DNA from: DATLBY01 sp035526665 | Lineage (GTDB): Bacteria > Acidobacteriota > Terriglobia > Bryobacterales > Bryobacteraceae | Direction of reading: 5' to 3' | Assembly: GCA_035526665.1 (NCBI GenBank) | Contig: DATLBY010000166.1 | Location: forward strand, 1-19,291 | DNA: 19,291 nt | Shown: positions 1-6,911 of the stretch, piece by piece | Layout of the letters: the number at the start of each line of letters is the position of its first letter | Position numbering within the stretch: position 1 is the stretch's first letter | Position numbers and translations under genes: made by a program | Notes under the pieces: model-generated | What the model saw: only the letters and a program-made list of their open reading frames with translations | What the model was told of the DNA's origin: nothing | The model's database searches: none

Positions 1-77
1 GTACAGGTTGTCGGCAGGGCGAAAGTGCTCATGCTTGATAGCACAAGCAGAGTGCCCGTGAGAAGTAGTCGTTTCAT
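1..77 (-). CDS. N-terminus of a secreted protein (partial, runs off left edge)
   Basis: Reading the minus strand from an ATG at 77-75 gives 25 codons before the window ends. They begin MKRLLLTGTLL and continue through a hydrophobic stretch to an A-L-P-T-T-C sequence. Two charged residues, a leucine-rich core and a small-residue region ending in F-A make this a typical Sec signal peptide, with cleavage probably after the Ala of TFA. A GGAGGA ribosome-binding site lies 8 nt upstream and a strong sigma-70-like promoter lies behind that, so this is a real, expressed start. The mature protein is outside the window, so its function cannot be named. It points away from murQ, forming a divergent pair. 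Confidence 0.75.
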   Translation of the reverse strand, partial: MKRLLLTGTLLVLSSMSTFALPTTC

Positions 78-85
78 TTCCAAAG

Positions 86-91
86 TCCTCC
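86..91 (-). promoter_or_regulatory. Ribosome-binding site of the secreted protein at 1-77
   Basis: The minus strand reads GGAGGA here, 8 nt before the ATG at 77. It is a near-perfect Shine-Dalgarno sequence and fixes the start of the truncated gene. Confidence 0.75.
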
Positions 92-168
92 GATGACTTG
101 TCGGTTGCCGTACTAAAACGTATGAAAAACCGTCCACATACGCCCAGCCGGGGCCGAGACATAAGTGA

Positions 169-197
169 ACTATACGCCGAGTAGACCCCGCTGTCAA
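169..197 (-). promoter_or_regulatory. Sigma-70-like promoter (TTGACA, 17 nt, TATAGT)
   Basis: On the minus strand the -35 box TTGACA (197-192) matches consensus fully. It is followed by exactly 17 nt and the -10 box TATAGT (174-169, five of six). Transcription would start near 162 and leave a leader of roughly 85 nt before the ATG at 77. It is the clearest promoter in the window and serves the truncated secreted protein. I saw no comparable promoter for murQ on the plus strand in the rest of the 78-384 gap. Confidence 0.7.
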
Positions 198-384
198 GGG
201 TAAGTTGCTGCAAATGAACCGGAAAAGACTAAGGTGGAGCCCCGGATTCGACTACGGTTAAAACCTTACGTTACATGTTCCAACCTAAGGACCCTGAGCT
301 TCCCGCTACCTCGCATGTCATAGCAATGAAAGGAAGGTGGCGCTTTCCTCGAGGCGCGCGCTAGAATCAACCTGCAGCCCGCCT

Positions 385-1314
385 ATGTTAGAACATCTAC
401 TTACCGAGCAGCGGAACCCGGCCTCGGCCGACATCGACAGTCAGAGCACAGAGCAGATCCTCCGGATTATCAACGATGAAGACAAAACAGTAGCCCTAGC
501 CGTCGAGGGCGCGATCCCCGCCGTCGCCGGAGTGGTGGATCAGGCTGTTAAGCGTTTGCGAGGCGGTGGCCGGCTGTACTACATCGGCGCGGGGACGAGC
601 GGCCGCCTGGGCGTTCTGGACGCATCCGAGTGTCCGCCAACCTACGGAGTTTCCTATGAGATGGTGCAGGGAATCATCGCCGGGGGACCCCAGGCCCTCT
701 ACCAGGCGACCGAGGCGAGCGAGGACAGCACCGCCAAGGGCGAAGAAGAGATCGCGGCGCGCGGAATAACCGCCGCGGACGTCCTGGTGGGAATAGCCGC
801 CAGCGGCCGCACTCCTTATGTATTGGGAGCGATTCGGAAGGCCCGCAGCCTGAGAGCCCTCACGGTAGGAATCAGTTGTACGCCGCAATCCGAGTTATCC
901 CGAGAGGCTGAATATGCCGTGGAAGTGTTGACGGGGCCCGAGGTGGTCACCGGATCCACTCGCATGAAGGCGGGGACGGCGACCAAACTGGTGCTGAATA
1001 TGATCAGCAGCGCGATAATGATCCGCTTGGGTTATGTCTACGGGAACCTGATGGTGAACGTGCAGCCCAAGAATGCCAAGCTGGTGGATCGGGCAGTCCG
1101 GATCGTGGCCGAGGCATCTGCCGTGGAGCGTGAGCTCGCCGCCCGCCTCTTGGCTGAAGCCGGCAGCGTGAAGGCTGCTATCATCATGGCGAAGCTAAGG
1201 GTCGACCGCGCCGAGGCCGAGCGCCTTCTTGCGGGCGCAGAGGGCGTCATACGGCTTGCGCTGGCCGCTCACAGCGGTCCGGCTGCGACAGGCTCGGGAC
1301 CAAAACAGAACTAA
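385..1314 (+). CDS. murQ: N-acetylmuramic acid 6-phosphate etherase
   Basis: MurQ cleaves the D-lactyl ether of MurNAc-6-phosphate to give GlcNAc-6-phosphate and D-lactate, the cytoplasmic step that recycles muramic acid from peptidoglycan turnover. The SIS fold is evident. Near residues 65-90 a GAGTSGRLG phosphosugar loop is followed by LDASECPPTYG, and later come VGIAASGRTPYV and VVTGSTRMKAGTATKLVLN. The two catalytic glutamates fall in ASEC (residue 82) and SED (residue 113), one off E. coli Glu83 and Glu114, which supports the ATG at 385 (309 aa). A GTG at 337 would add 16 residues that the family lacks. It has AGGAAG right against it, too close for a normal ribosome-binding site, and the 385 ATG has no clear site either, so the start is not fully settled. 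The stop is 5 nt before murA. Confidence 0.96.
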   Translation: MLEHLLTEQRNPASADIDSQSTEQILRIINDEDKTVALAVEGAIPAVAGVVDQAVKRLRGGGRLYYIGAGTSGRLGVLDASECPPTYGVSYEMVQGIIAGGPQALYQATEASEDSTAKGEEEIAARGITAADVLVGIAASGRTPYVLGAIRKARSLRALTVGISCTPQSELSREAEYAVEVLTGPEVVTGSTRMKAGTATKLVLNMISSAIMIRLGYVYGNLMVNVQPKNAKLVDRAVRIVAEASAVERELAARLLAEAGSVKAAIIMAKLRVDRAEAERLLAGAEGVIRLALAAHSGPAATGSGPKQN

Positions 1315-1319
1315 CTCCT

Positions 1320-2579
1320 ATGGAAAAACTCCTCATTGAAGGTGGGGTACGGCTCGAAGGCGCGATTCCGACGAGCGGATCGAAGAACTCCGCACTGCCC
1401 GCGCTGGCGGCTTGTCTTCTGACCAGCGATCCTGTGATCCTCCACCGGATCCCCCGGGTCCGGGACATACGCACCATGGAGAAGCTCCTGGCGCATATCG
1501 GCGTGAAGCTCCACAAAATCCCCAACGGCCCCCATAACATTCAAGCTGCCGAAATTCTCGACGCCGCAGCCCCGTACGAGGTGGTCAAAACCATGCGCGC
1601 TTCCAGCTTGGTCCTGGGGCCGCTGCTGGCGCGGACCGGCCGGGCACGCGTCTCCATGCCGGGAGGCTGCGCCATCGGCGCCCGCCCTATTGACCTGCAT
1701 GTAGGCGGATTAGAGCGGCTGGGAGCCACTACGCATCAGGAGCACGGCTACATTGAGGCCCAGGCGCCGGACGGCCTGCGCGGCGCGGCCGTTCGCTTCG
1801 ACAAGATTACCGTCACGGGAACCGAAGACCTGCTGATGGCGGCCACCCTGGCGAAGGGGGAAACGGTCATCCAGAACGCAGCCCGCGAGCCTGAAGTGAG
1901 TGATCTGGCCGCGCTCCTCACCAAAATGGGCGCGCGCATCGAAGGCGCCGGGACTTCCACCATCAGGATAGAGGGCGTGGACAGGCTGCATGCCGCCGAA
2001 CACGAGATCATCCCCGATCGCATTGAGGCCGGAACGTTCATGATCGCTGCCGCTATTACCGGCGGCGACGTTCTGGTGGAAGACTGCGATACGGACCACC
2101 TTGGCGCATTGATTGCCATGTTGCGGCAAGCCGGAGTGGAAGTCATCGAAAATGGCCGCCGGAGCGTCAGGGTTCGCGCGCAAGGCCCCCTCCGGGCAGT
2201 GGACATGACCACCGAGGAGTACCCGGGCTTCGCCACTGACTTGCAGGCGCAGTACATGGCCTTGATGACCCAGGCGGAGGGAATCTCATTGGTCACTGAA
2301 AAAATCTTTGAGAATCGGTTTATGCATGTCCTGGAGCTCGCCCGCATGGGAGCCAACATCCGCATCGACGGGCGGCAAGCCATCATCGCCGGCGGTAGCC
2401 CGCTTACCGGAGCCGAAGTGATCGCATCCGACCTGCGGGCCAGCGCGTCGCTGGTGCTGGCGGCGCTGGTTGCCAAGGGGCAAACCAGCATTGACCGGGT
2501 CTATCACATCGACCGCGGCTATGAGAACATAGAAGCGAAACTCCAGCGGGTGGGAGCGCGAATTCAGCGAGTGGAATGA
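1320..2579 (+). CDS. murA: UDP-N-acetylglucosamine 1-carboxyvinyltransferase
   Basis: MurA transfers enolpyruvate from PEP to UDP-GlcNAc, the first committed step of peptidoglycan synthesis, in the cytoplasm. At 419 aa it has the usual length and aligns from end to end by eye with E. coli MurA. Visible landmarks are SGSKN with Lys22 and Asn23, the active-site loop PGGCAIGARP with Cys117 (the fosfomycin-target cysteine, not the Asp variant), FATDLQAQ with Asp307, the KIFENRFMH block, and DRGYENIE near the end. Cys at the catalytic position predicts fosfomycin sensitivity of this enzyme. It starts 5 nt after murQ, so it is very likely co-transcribed with it; no strong ribosome-binding site is visible. 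A rhodanese follows 12 nt downstream. Confidence 0.97.
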   Translation: MEKLLIEGGVRLEGAIPTSGSKNSALPALAACLLTSDPVILHRIPRVRDIRTMEKLLAHIGVKLHKIPNGPHNIQAAEILDAAAPYEVVKTMRASSLVLGPLLARTGRARVSMPGGCAIGARPIDLHVGGLERLGATTHQEHGYIEAQAPDGLRGAAVRFDKITVTGTEDLLMAATLAKGETVIQNAAREPEVSDLAALLTKMGARIEGAGTSTIRIEGVDRLHAAEHEIIPDRIEAGTFMIAAAITGGDVLVEDCDTDHLGALIAMLRQAGVEVIENGRRSVRVRAQGPLRAVDMTTEEYPGFATDLQAQYMALMTQAEGISLVTEKIFENRFMHVLELARMGANIRIDGRQAIIAGGSPLTGAEVIASDLRASASLVLAALVAKGQTSIDRVYHIDRGYENIEAKLQRVGARIQRVE

Positions 2580-2591
2580 GCAACCGGACCA

Positions 2592-2960
2592 ATGAAACAT
2601 AGCCAGGCATTTCTCGATTTGGTGAATCAGGCGAAGAAACACGTCATTGAAATCGACGTGGCGGAGTTCCAGCGCAGGCGAGAGGCCGGAAGCGATTTCT
2701 TGCTGATCGATGTCCGCGAGGATAACGAATGGAACGCGGGACACGCAGCCGGCGCCCTGCATCTCGGCAAGGGCATTATCGAACGCGACATCGAATCGAA
2801 GGTCGGGGATAAAAACCGTGAATTGATTCTCTACTGTGGAGGCGGGTTTCGCTCCGCACTCGCCGCTGAAGCTCTTCAGAAGATGGGTTACACAAAAGTC
2901 ATCTCGCTGGACGGCGGCTGGCGTGAATATCAGGCAGCGGGCCTGCCGGTGGAACGCTAA
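2592..2960 (+). CDS. Single-domain rhodanese-like sulfurtransferase
   Basis: This 122-residue protein is one rhodanese domain with no signal peptide, so it is probably cytoplasmic. It shows the LLIDVRED strand near residues 37-44, the EWNAGHAAGALHL segment around 46-58, and the active-site loop C-G-G-G-F-R-S beginning at Cys82, followed by a helix and the LDGGW motif near 109. A six-residue loop after the catalytic cysteine is typical of sulfurtransferases that carry persulfide, as in the GlpE/PspE group. The physiological sulfur acceptor cannot be told from sequence. It lies 12 nt after murA, probably as the last gene of that operon, and ends 4 nt from the convergent stop of the gene at 2965-3270. 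Confidence 0.9.
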   Translation: MKHSQAFLDLVNQAKKHVIEIDVAEFQRRREAGSDFLLIDVREDNEWNAGHAAGALHLGKGIIERDIESKVGDKNRELILYCGGGFRSALAAEALQKMGYTKVISLDGGWREYQAAGLPVER

Positions 2961-2964
2961 TCTC

Positions 2965-3270
2965 CTAGATCACGATCTCTACACCGCGAAAAACGATATA
3001 GCCGAATACCACTAGTTCGATTCCGCGAATCAGCTTCACCAGGAGTGGGTTCAGGAATTCAAACCGGAGCAGCAGCCCGCAGAACAGTCCCACCAGCACG
3101 AAGTTGAAGTTGAAGGTGTCCTCGGCGCGCACCAGCGTAAAAAACAGCACCAGAAACCAGTATAGAAACGGCCAGTTGTCTTCGAGGGGCTTCTGCGATC
3201 GCACGAAGAAGATGAAGATTGTGAAGGCCACCAGGAGCCCCACCGTCACTGTAAAGTTCGTGGCTCCCAT
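2965..3270 (-). CDS. Small three-helix membrane protein of unknown function
   Basis: I do not recognise this 101-residue protein. It has three likely membrane segments, around residues 6-24, 36-48 extended by a second hydrophobic run at 56-68, and 80-96, with a short RSQKPLEDNWP loop after the first. It contains no histidine and only one cysteine, so it is unlikely to bind haem b or c. Its ATG at 3270 shares one base with the stop of the upstream large barrel (TAATG), so translation is almost certainly coupled to that gene. The coupling suggests a role in making, placing or serving the porin-cytochrome complex, but this is inferred from position only. It is the last gene of the minus-strand operon. 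Confidence 0.75.
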   Translation of the reverse strand: MGATNFTVTVGLLVAFTIFIFFVRSQKPLEDNWPFLYWFLVLFFTLVRAEDTFNFNFVLVGLFCGLLLRFEFLNPLLVKLIRGIELVVFGYIVFRGVEIVI

Positions 3271-5258
3271 TAAAATGACCAGGTCAGGCTGGTAAATCCG
3301 GTATTTGCTCGGTAATTCTGATTCGTCGAAAATTCCTCAAAGTATCGGTAGCGCTGATAGCCGGCATTCCAGCGCAGGCGGGAATGAAGCCGGATGGAGA
3401 GCCGCGCGAAGGGGGATTCAAAAGCTAGCGGGTAGGTCTGGATATCCCGGAACAGAGCGAGCGTGCCGGCGATTAGCGCTGCGTCGGGCCGCGGCCGTCC
3501 GTCACCTACATCCTGCACCCGGCTGTAGCCCACAAACAGGTCCACTCGCGCCCGGATGCCAAAACGCGCGGAAACATTCCCGGCATGGATGTTGCTGACA
3601 TAGGCAGACCGGTCGTTCGTTACCTCATCCCCGTTCGCGAAATAGGCAATTGCGGAGAGTGTGTTGAGGTGCAGCTTGCTGTAGCTGGCATCGATGCCCA
3701 GCCAGCCGGACGGAGTCCAGGAACCGTCCGCCGAGTAGGTTCGTGAGCGCGAGCTGTGGGCCAGAAATGATATCGAGTTGGTGTTGTAGTTGGTTCGCGC
3801 GAATGCTCCCAGCTGATAAGTCCTGGTCTTATATTGCACTCTTCCCCCGAAGGTCTGGTAATTTTTGTCGCTAATCGGGTAGATCGGATGATCGGAACGG
3901 CCGGCCTCGGCATCCAAACTGATCGTCAGCGGCTTCAGAGGCTGGACGCGTATGCCGAAAAGCCCCGAATGGAGCGTATTTTCCTGCCGCGCGCTGGTGG
4001 TTTCAGGAATTTGGAACGCCTCCAGACGTTCTATCGACCGAATCCGGCGCGAACTGAAGTGGTATCCCCCATAAAATGTGACCAGCTTGCTTGCCCGGTA
4101 GTGCAGATCGGTAGCGTTCGCGATCGTCCGGATATCCAGGAACTGAAAGTTCAGCAGGGCCGATCCGGCGGCGCCGTTGTTGAATTCCGCGTAGCGGGCG
4201 TCGCCGTCCATCCGGGTGCTGTGGAATGCGGTGTGGTTTACGACCGTCAGCTTGGCAAACGGGAACAGGCTCACTGTGAGATTGGCGGCCGTGACCGGCC
4301 GGCGGGCATTCCCCAGCACCACAATTTGCCGGTTGCGCGCGGCTCCCACGCGATCGGTCCCGCCGGCTAACTCGTCTAGGATGAAATCGCGCCGGCCGCC
4401 CGCATAGGCGAAACGTCCATTGATGCTGTACAGCTTGCTCCGATCCGTAAGCAGATGCACGCGCCAACTGCGTGTGGAGCCGTGATAGGGCTGCGCTCGA
4501 TGGAACGTAGTCAGCGTCACGCGGTCATTTGGGTTATTTCCCGCAGCCAAAGACGTGGAGTTGTCACTCGCGTCATCTTTGAAAAACTCCCAGGTTCGCA
4601 TCCAGGAAAGCTGGATGCCGGCCACGTCAATCTCATTGCCGAGCCGGTATTCATCCTGCGAGCGACGGACGCGTGTGAATAGAGGAAATTCGTCTCCGCG
4701 GGCGTCGAACAGCTGCATCGTGGTGAGAGCGGGCCCATCCTGCGCATTGCGGGAGTAGCCGGCCAGGAAACGCAGGCGCCCTTGCGGCAGGAAAACCATC
4801 GAATGGTCCTGCAGCCGCCGCGAGGTATCCATGAAATGTTGACCGGAAGCAACGGTGAGCGCCGGGTTGAAGAACGCATTTTCGCGCCACAGCAGATCGT
4901 ATTTGTAAATCCGGTTCTTTTGCACTCGAAAGGAGGCAAATTGATACGGATCGTTGCCTAAACCCTGGGTATTCAGCAGGAGTTCGTCAAAGTAGGCTCC
5001 ATGCCCATCCTTGGAATTCATCGTCAGATTGCTGCCCAGCAGCCGCATCCCGTTGCCGAAATTCACGTCGCTGCGATACTTGCCGGTATTGCCATCCACG
5101 GTGTGGAAACGGTACCCCGCCTCAAAAGAGTTCGTGATGTTATAGCCGCCCATGTCTTCGCCACGGGGCCTGCCGACAGTTTCATTACCAGGCGAGACCA
5201 CGGGCTGGCCCGCGCATGCAATCAGGCCGGCGAATAAAAGCAGGACAGCTTTCGTCAT
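3270..5258 (-). CDS. MtrB/PioB-like outer-membrane beta-barrel, partner of the decaheme cytochrome
   Basis: It is predicted to be a large outer-membrane barrel that sheathes a periplasmic multihaem cytochrome, as MtrB does for MtrA and PioB for PioA. The start chosen is the ATG at 5258 (662 aa). It begins MTKAVLLLFAGLIACAG, a clear signal peptide, has an AGG motif 7 nt upstream, and leaves a 4 nt gap after the cytochrome stop. A start at 5309 would add 17 non-signal residues and overlap the cytochrome. After the signal the protein has no cytosolic-type domain. It is a long run of alternating polar and hydrophobic strands rich in Tyr, Arg, Asn and Ser, and it ends in Phe (TSLTWSF), the usual barrel sorting signal. 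Length fits MtrB/PioB (roughly 650-720). No CxxC pair, seen in some MtrB proteins, is present. L-I-A-C at residues 12-15 could also act as a lipobox. Family assignment rests on the partner, length and architecture more than on motifs. Confidence 0.8.
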   Translation of the reverse strand: MTKAVLLLFAGLIACAGQPVVSPGNETVGRPRGEDMGGYNITNSFEAGYRFHTVDGNTGKYRSDVNFGNGMRLLGSNLTMNSKDGHGAYFDELLLNTQGLGNDPYQFASFRVQKNRIYKYDLLWRENAFFNPALTVASGQHFMDTSRRLQDHSMVFLPQGRLRFLAGYSRNAQDGPALTTMQLFDARGDEFPLFTRVRRSQDEYRLGNEIDVAGIQLSWMRTWEFFKDDASDNSTSLAAGNNPNDRVTLTTFHRAQPYHGSTRSWRVHLLTDRSKLYSINGRFAYAGGRRDFILDELAGGTDRVGAARNRQIVVLGNARRPVTAANLTVSLFPFAKLTVVNHTAFHSTRMDGDARYAEFNNGAAGSALLNFQFLDIRTIANATDLHYRASKLVTFYGGYHFSSRRIRSIERLEAFQIPETTSARQENTLHSGLFGIRVQPLKPLTISLDAEAGRSDHPIYPISDKNYQTFGGRVQYKTRTYQLGAFARTNYNTNSISFLAHSSRSRTYSADGSWTPSGWLGIDASYSKLHLNTLSAIAYFANGDEVTNDRSAYVSNIHAGNVSARFGIRARVDLFVGYSRVQDVGDGRPRPDAALIAGTLALFRDIQTYPLAFESPFARLSIRLHSRLRWNAGYQRYRYFEEFSTNQNYRANTGFTSLTWSF

Positions 5259-5262
5259 AGCA

Positions 5263-6210
5263 TTACCTGAGGAAGCGGGGATCGGCGTTGGACCCGTGGA
5301 TCCGGACATGACAGGTTGTACAGTTGCGATAGCGCGGATCAGCCATATTGTGGGAGGCCGACTGAAGAGTAATGCCGTCAGCCTGCCGCCCGAAGTTCCC
5401 GCCGCCGTTGTGACATTCCAGGCAAAGGGTAGTCACGAGCGGCCGGCGCAAGAGGCGTGCATTCATGGATCCGTGTGGATTGTGGCAAGTCTCGCATCCT
5501 TCCACCCGGACGGCGGTGTGCTCGAAGAGGAACGGTCCGCGCTTATCGGTGTGGCACTTGAGGCATGCCTCCTCATTCCCCAGTGCCTGTTCGGCGAGGC
5601 GCGGCCGCTGGCTCATTTTCCAGGTAGGCGCATTGGCTCCGTGCGGATTGTGGCAATCGGAACACTGCATGAATCCCTCGTTGACGCGGTGCTTGAAAGG
5701 CATGGAAAACTGCGCGCGCACGTTGCTATGGCAGCCATAACAGAGGTCCGTCTGTCGTTTGGCCAGCAGGAACTTGGGAGTGGCCCCCCGATGAATGGAG
5801 TGGCAGCTATTGCAGGCGACGTCGGCCAGTGAGTGAGGCGAGCGCCGGATGTTCGCGCGCGTCAAATCCTTGGCGTGGCAGGTCAGGCAATTGTCGATTA
5901 CCTGCTTTGGCTCCATCAAGGAGAATGCGCGGATAGTAGCCTTTCCGCCGCGCGCCTCGACATGCCGTTTGCCAGGTCCATGGCAGCCCTCGCAACCAGT
6001 ACGGTCAGCCGGCTCCGTGCCTGACGCCAGGCTCTTATAATGCGGATTTTTGTGGAAATTCAGCCAGACATTCGGATGGCAGGTCTTGCAGACCGCACTA
6101 CCTACATATTCGGGAGAGATGGAGTTCGGCGCAGGAGCAGCGGGTCCAGTCTGTGACCAGCCCGCTGCGGAAAAAAATAATAGCAGGAGTGCGCGATTCC
6201 AGTTTTGCAC
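5263..6210 (-). CDS. Decaheme c-type cytochrome of the DmsE/MtrA/PioA type
   Basis: This exported periplasmic electron carrier is predicted to pass electrons to or from the cell surface through the adjoining barrel. The 315 residues contain exactly ten CxxCH haem-binding motifs, with first cysteines at residues 41, 73, 108, 133, 157, 183, 216, 239, 263 and 297. The protein starts with a signal peptide (MQNWNRALLLLFFSAAG, cleavage near SQ at 19-20). Ten haems, length just over 300 residues, a CETCHNPHGSMN block before haem nine, and a terminal IHGSN...RFLR segment are typical of the DmsE/MtrA family. Extra histidines such as NPHY, SPHS and NPHG could be distal haem ligands. The start is a GTG at 6210 with a G-rich site directly upstream; no other start precedes the first haem. 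It is 27 nt after the small barrel and 4 nt before the large barrel. Direction of electron flow (metal reduction or Fe(II) oxidation) cannot be read from the sequence. Confidence 0.93.
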   Translation of the reverse strand: MQNWNRALLLLFFSAAGWSQTGPAAPAPNSISPEYVGSAVCKTCHPNVWLNFHKNPHYKSLASGTEPADRTGCEGCHGPGKRHVEARGGKATIRAFSLMEPKQVIDNCLTCHAKDLTRANIRRSPHSLADVACNSCHSIHRGATPKFLLAKRQTDLCYGCHSNVRAQFSMPFKHRVNEGFMQCSDCHNPHGANAPTWKMSQRPRLAEQALGNEEACLKCHTDKRGPFLFEHTAVRVEGCETCHNPHGSMNARLLRRPLVTTLCLECHNGGGNFGRQADGITLQSASHNMADPRYRNCTTCHVRIHGSNADPRFLR

Positions 6211-6237
6211 TTCCCCACCATCTTAAGGCCCAGGCGG

Positions 6238-6873
6238 TTAAAAGGTAAACACAATGCCGGCAGTGGGCACAATATTATTTACCCAACCTGAGACGCTGGA
6301 ATTCAGCGCTGGCGTAATAACTTTTTTGGGAAAAGGCGTGAGGTAATCATGAACATCGATGCGGAACAGGACCTTTGAGGAGACCGTGAACTTCACGCCC
6401 GCGCCGCCTGACACCAGGCCCGTCACTTCCTGAGTCTTGGTGAGCAGAGCGATATTGCTCAACGGTTGAAACGGGACCTCGGTCCCCGTGCCGCGATACA
6501 ACTTGACGCCGCCTCCGGCGGCCACGTACGGCCGCACGCGTGAACCAGACGGCGTGCCGTGGAACAGAAAGTCATAGTGGATCGCGTGCGCCTGGGCTCC
6601 GAACGTGGGGTTGCCGCCGCTGCCCTTCAGCTTCAAATCATTTTGCAGGTAGGTGTAGCGAATTTCGCCGCCTATCCGGGGGTACATGTTTTGGCCTAAG
6701 GCGACTGTGGCCGCGAAGCCATTGGAGAATCCCGCTTCCGCATCGCCCTTTGGATTCTTCACGGTCTTGGAGTCATAGAAGCTGGCGCCGCCGCCCACTG
6801 TGAATTCGTACTTCTGGGCAAATGCGGGCGCCATCATCAGGGCCGCGGTAAGAGTGTACTGAAGAAGTCTCAT
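6238..6873 (-). CDS. Small outer-membrane beta-barrel protein
   Basis: This is a protein of about 211 residues with a signal peptide (RLLQYTLTAALMMAPAFA, cleavage before QKYEF). The rest is a set of amphipathic strands, including KYEFTVGGGASFY, AATVALG, IGGEIRYTYLQ and RPYVAAGGGVKLY. The C-terminus, GIVFTF, ends in Phe. This is the pattern of the small 8-strand OmpA/OmpW-like barrels often annotated as porin family or OMP_b-brl. Two ATGs are adjacent, at 6876 and 6873. AGGA lies only 2 nt before the first but 5 nt before the second, so 6873 is preferred. It lies between the TIGR03437 protein (38 nt upstream) and the decaheme cytochrome (27 nt downstream), in the same operon. Its job there is unknown; a structural or adhesion role near the conduit is possible. 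Confidence 0.8.
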   Translation of the reverse strand: MRLLQYTLTAALMMAPAFAQKYEFTVGGGASFYDSKTVKNPKGDAEAGFSNGFAATVALGQNMYPRIGGEIRYTYLQNDLKLKGSGGNPTFGAQAHAIHYDFLFHGTPSGSRVRPYVAAGGGVKLYRGTGTEVPFQPLSNIALLTKTQEVTGLVSGGAGVKFTVSSKVLFRIDVHDYLTPFPKKVITPALNSSVSGWVNNIVPTAGIVFTF

Positions 6874-6911
6874 CATTATCCTGTCGTTTCGATTCTATTG
6901 CAGCCGGGCGC

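Noticed and set aside
240..275. tRNA- or tmRNA-like stretch around GGATTCGAC
   Set aside because: The flanking bases do not pair to form a T arm, and no acceptor stem or anticodon arm could be found.
326..364. Twelve-codon upstream ORF overlapping the murQ leader
   Set aside because: It has no ribosome-binding site and no recognisable leader-peptide feature, and could arise by chance.
5259..5309. Longer start for the large barrel (17 extra residues from 5309)
   Set aside because: The extra residues are polar and Pro/Ser-rich and would hide the signal peptide. They also overlap the cytochrome gene, whereas the ATG at 5258 has an AGG site and a 4 nt gap.
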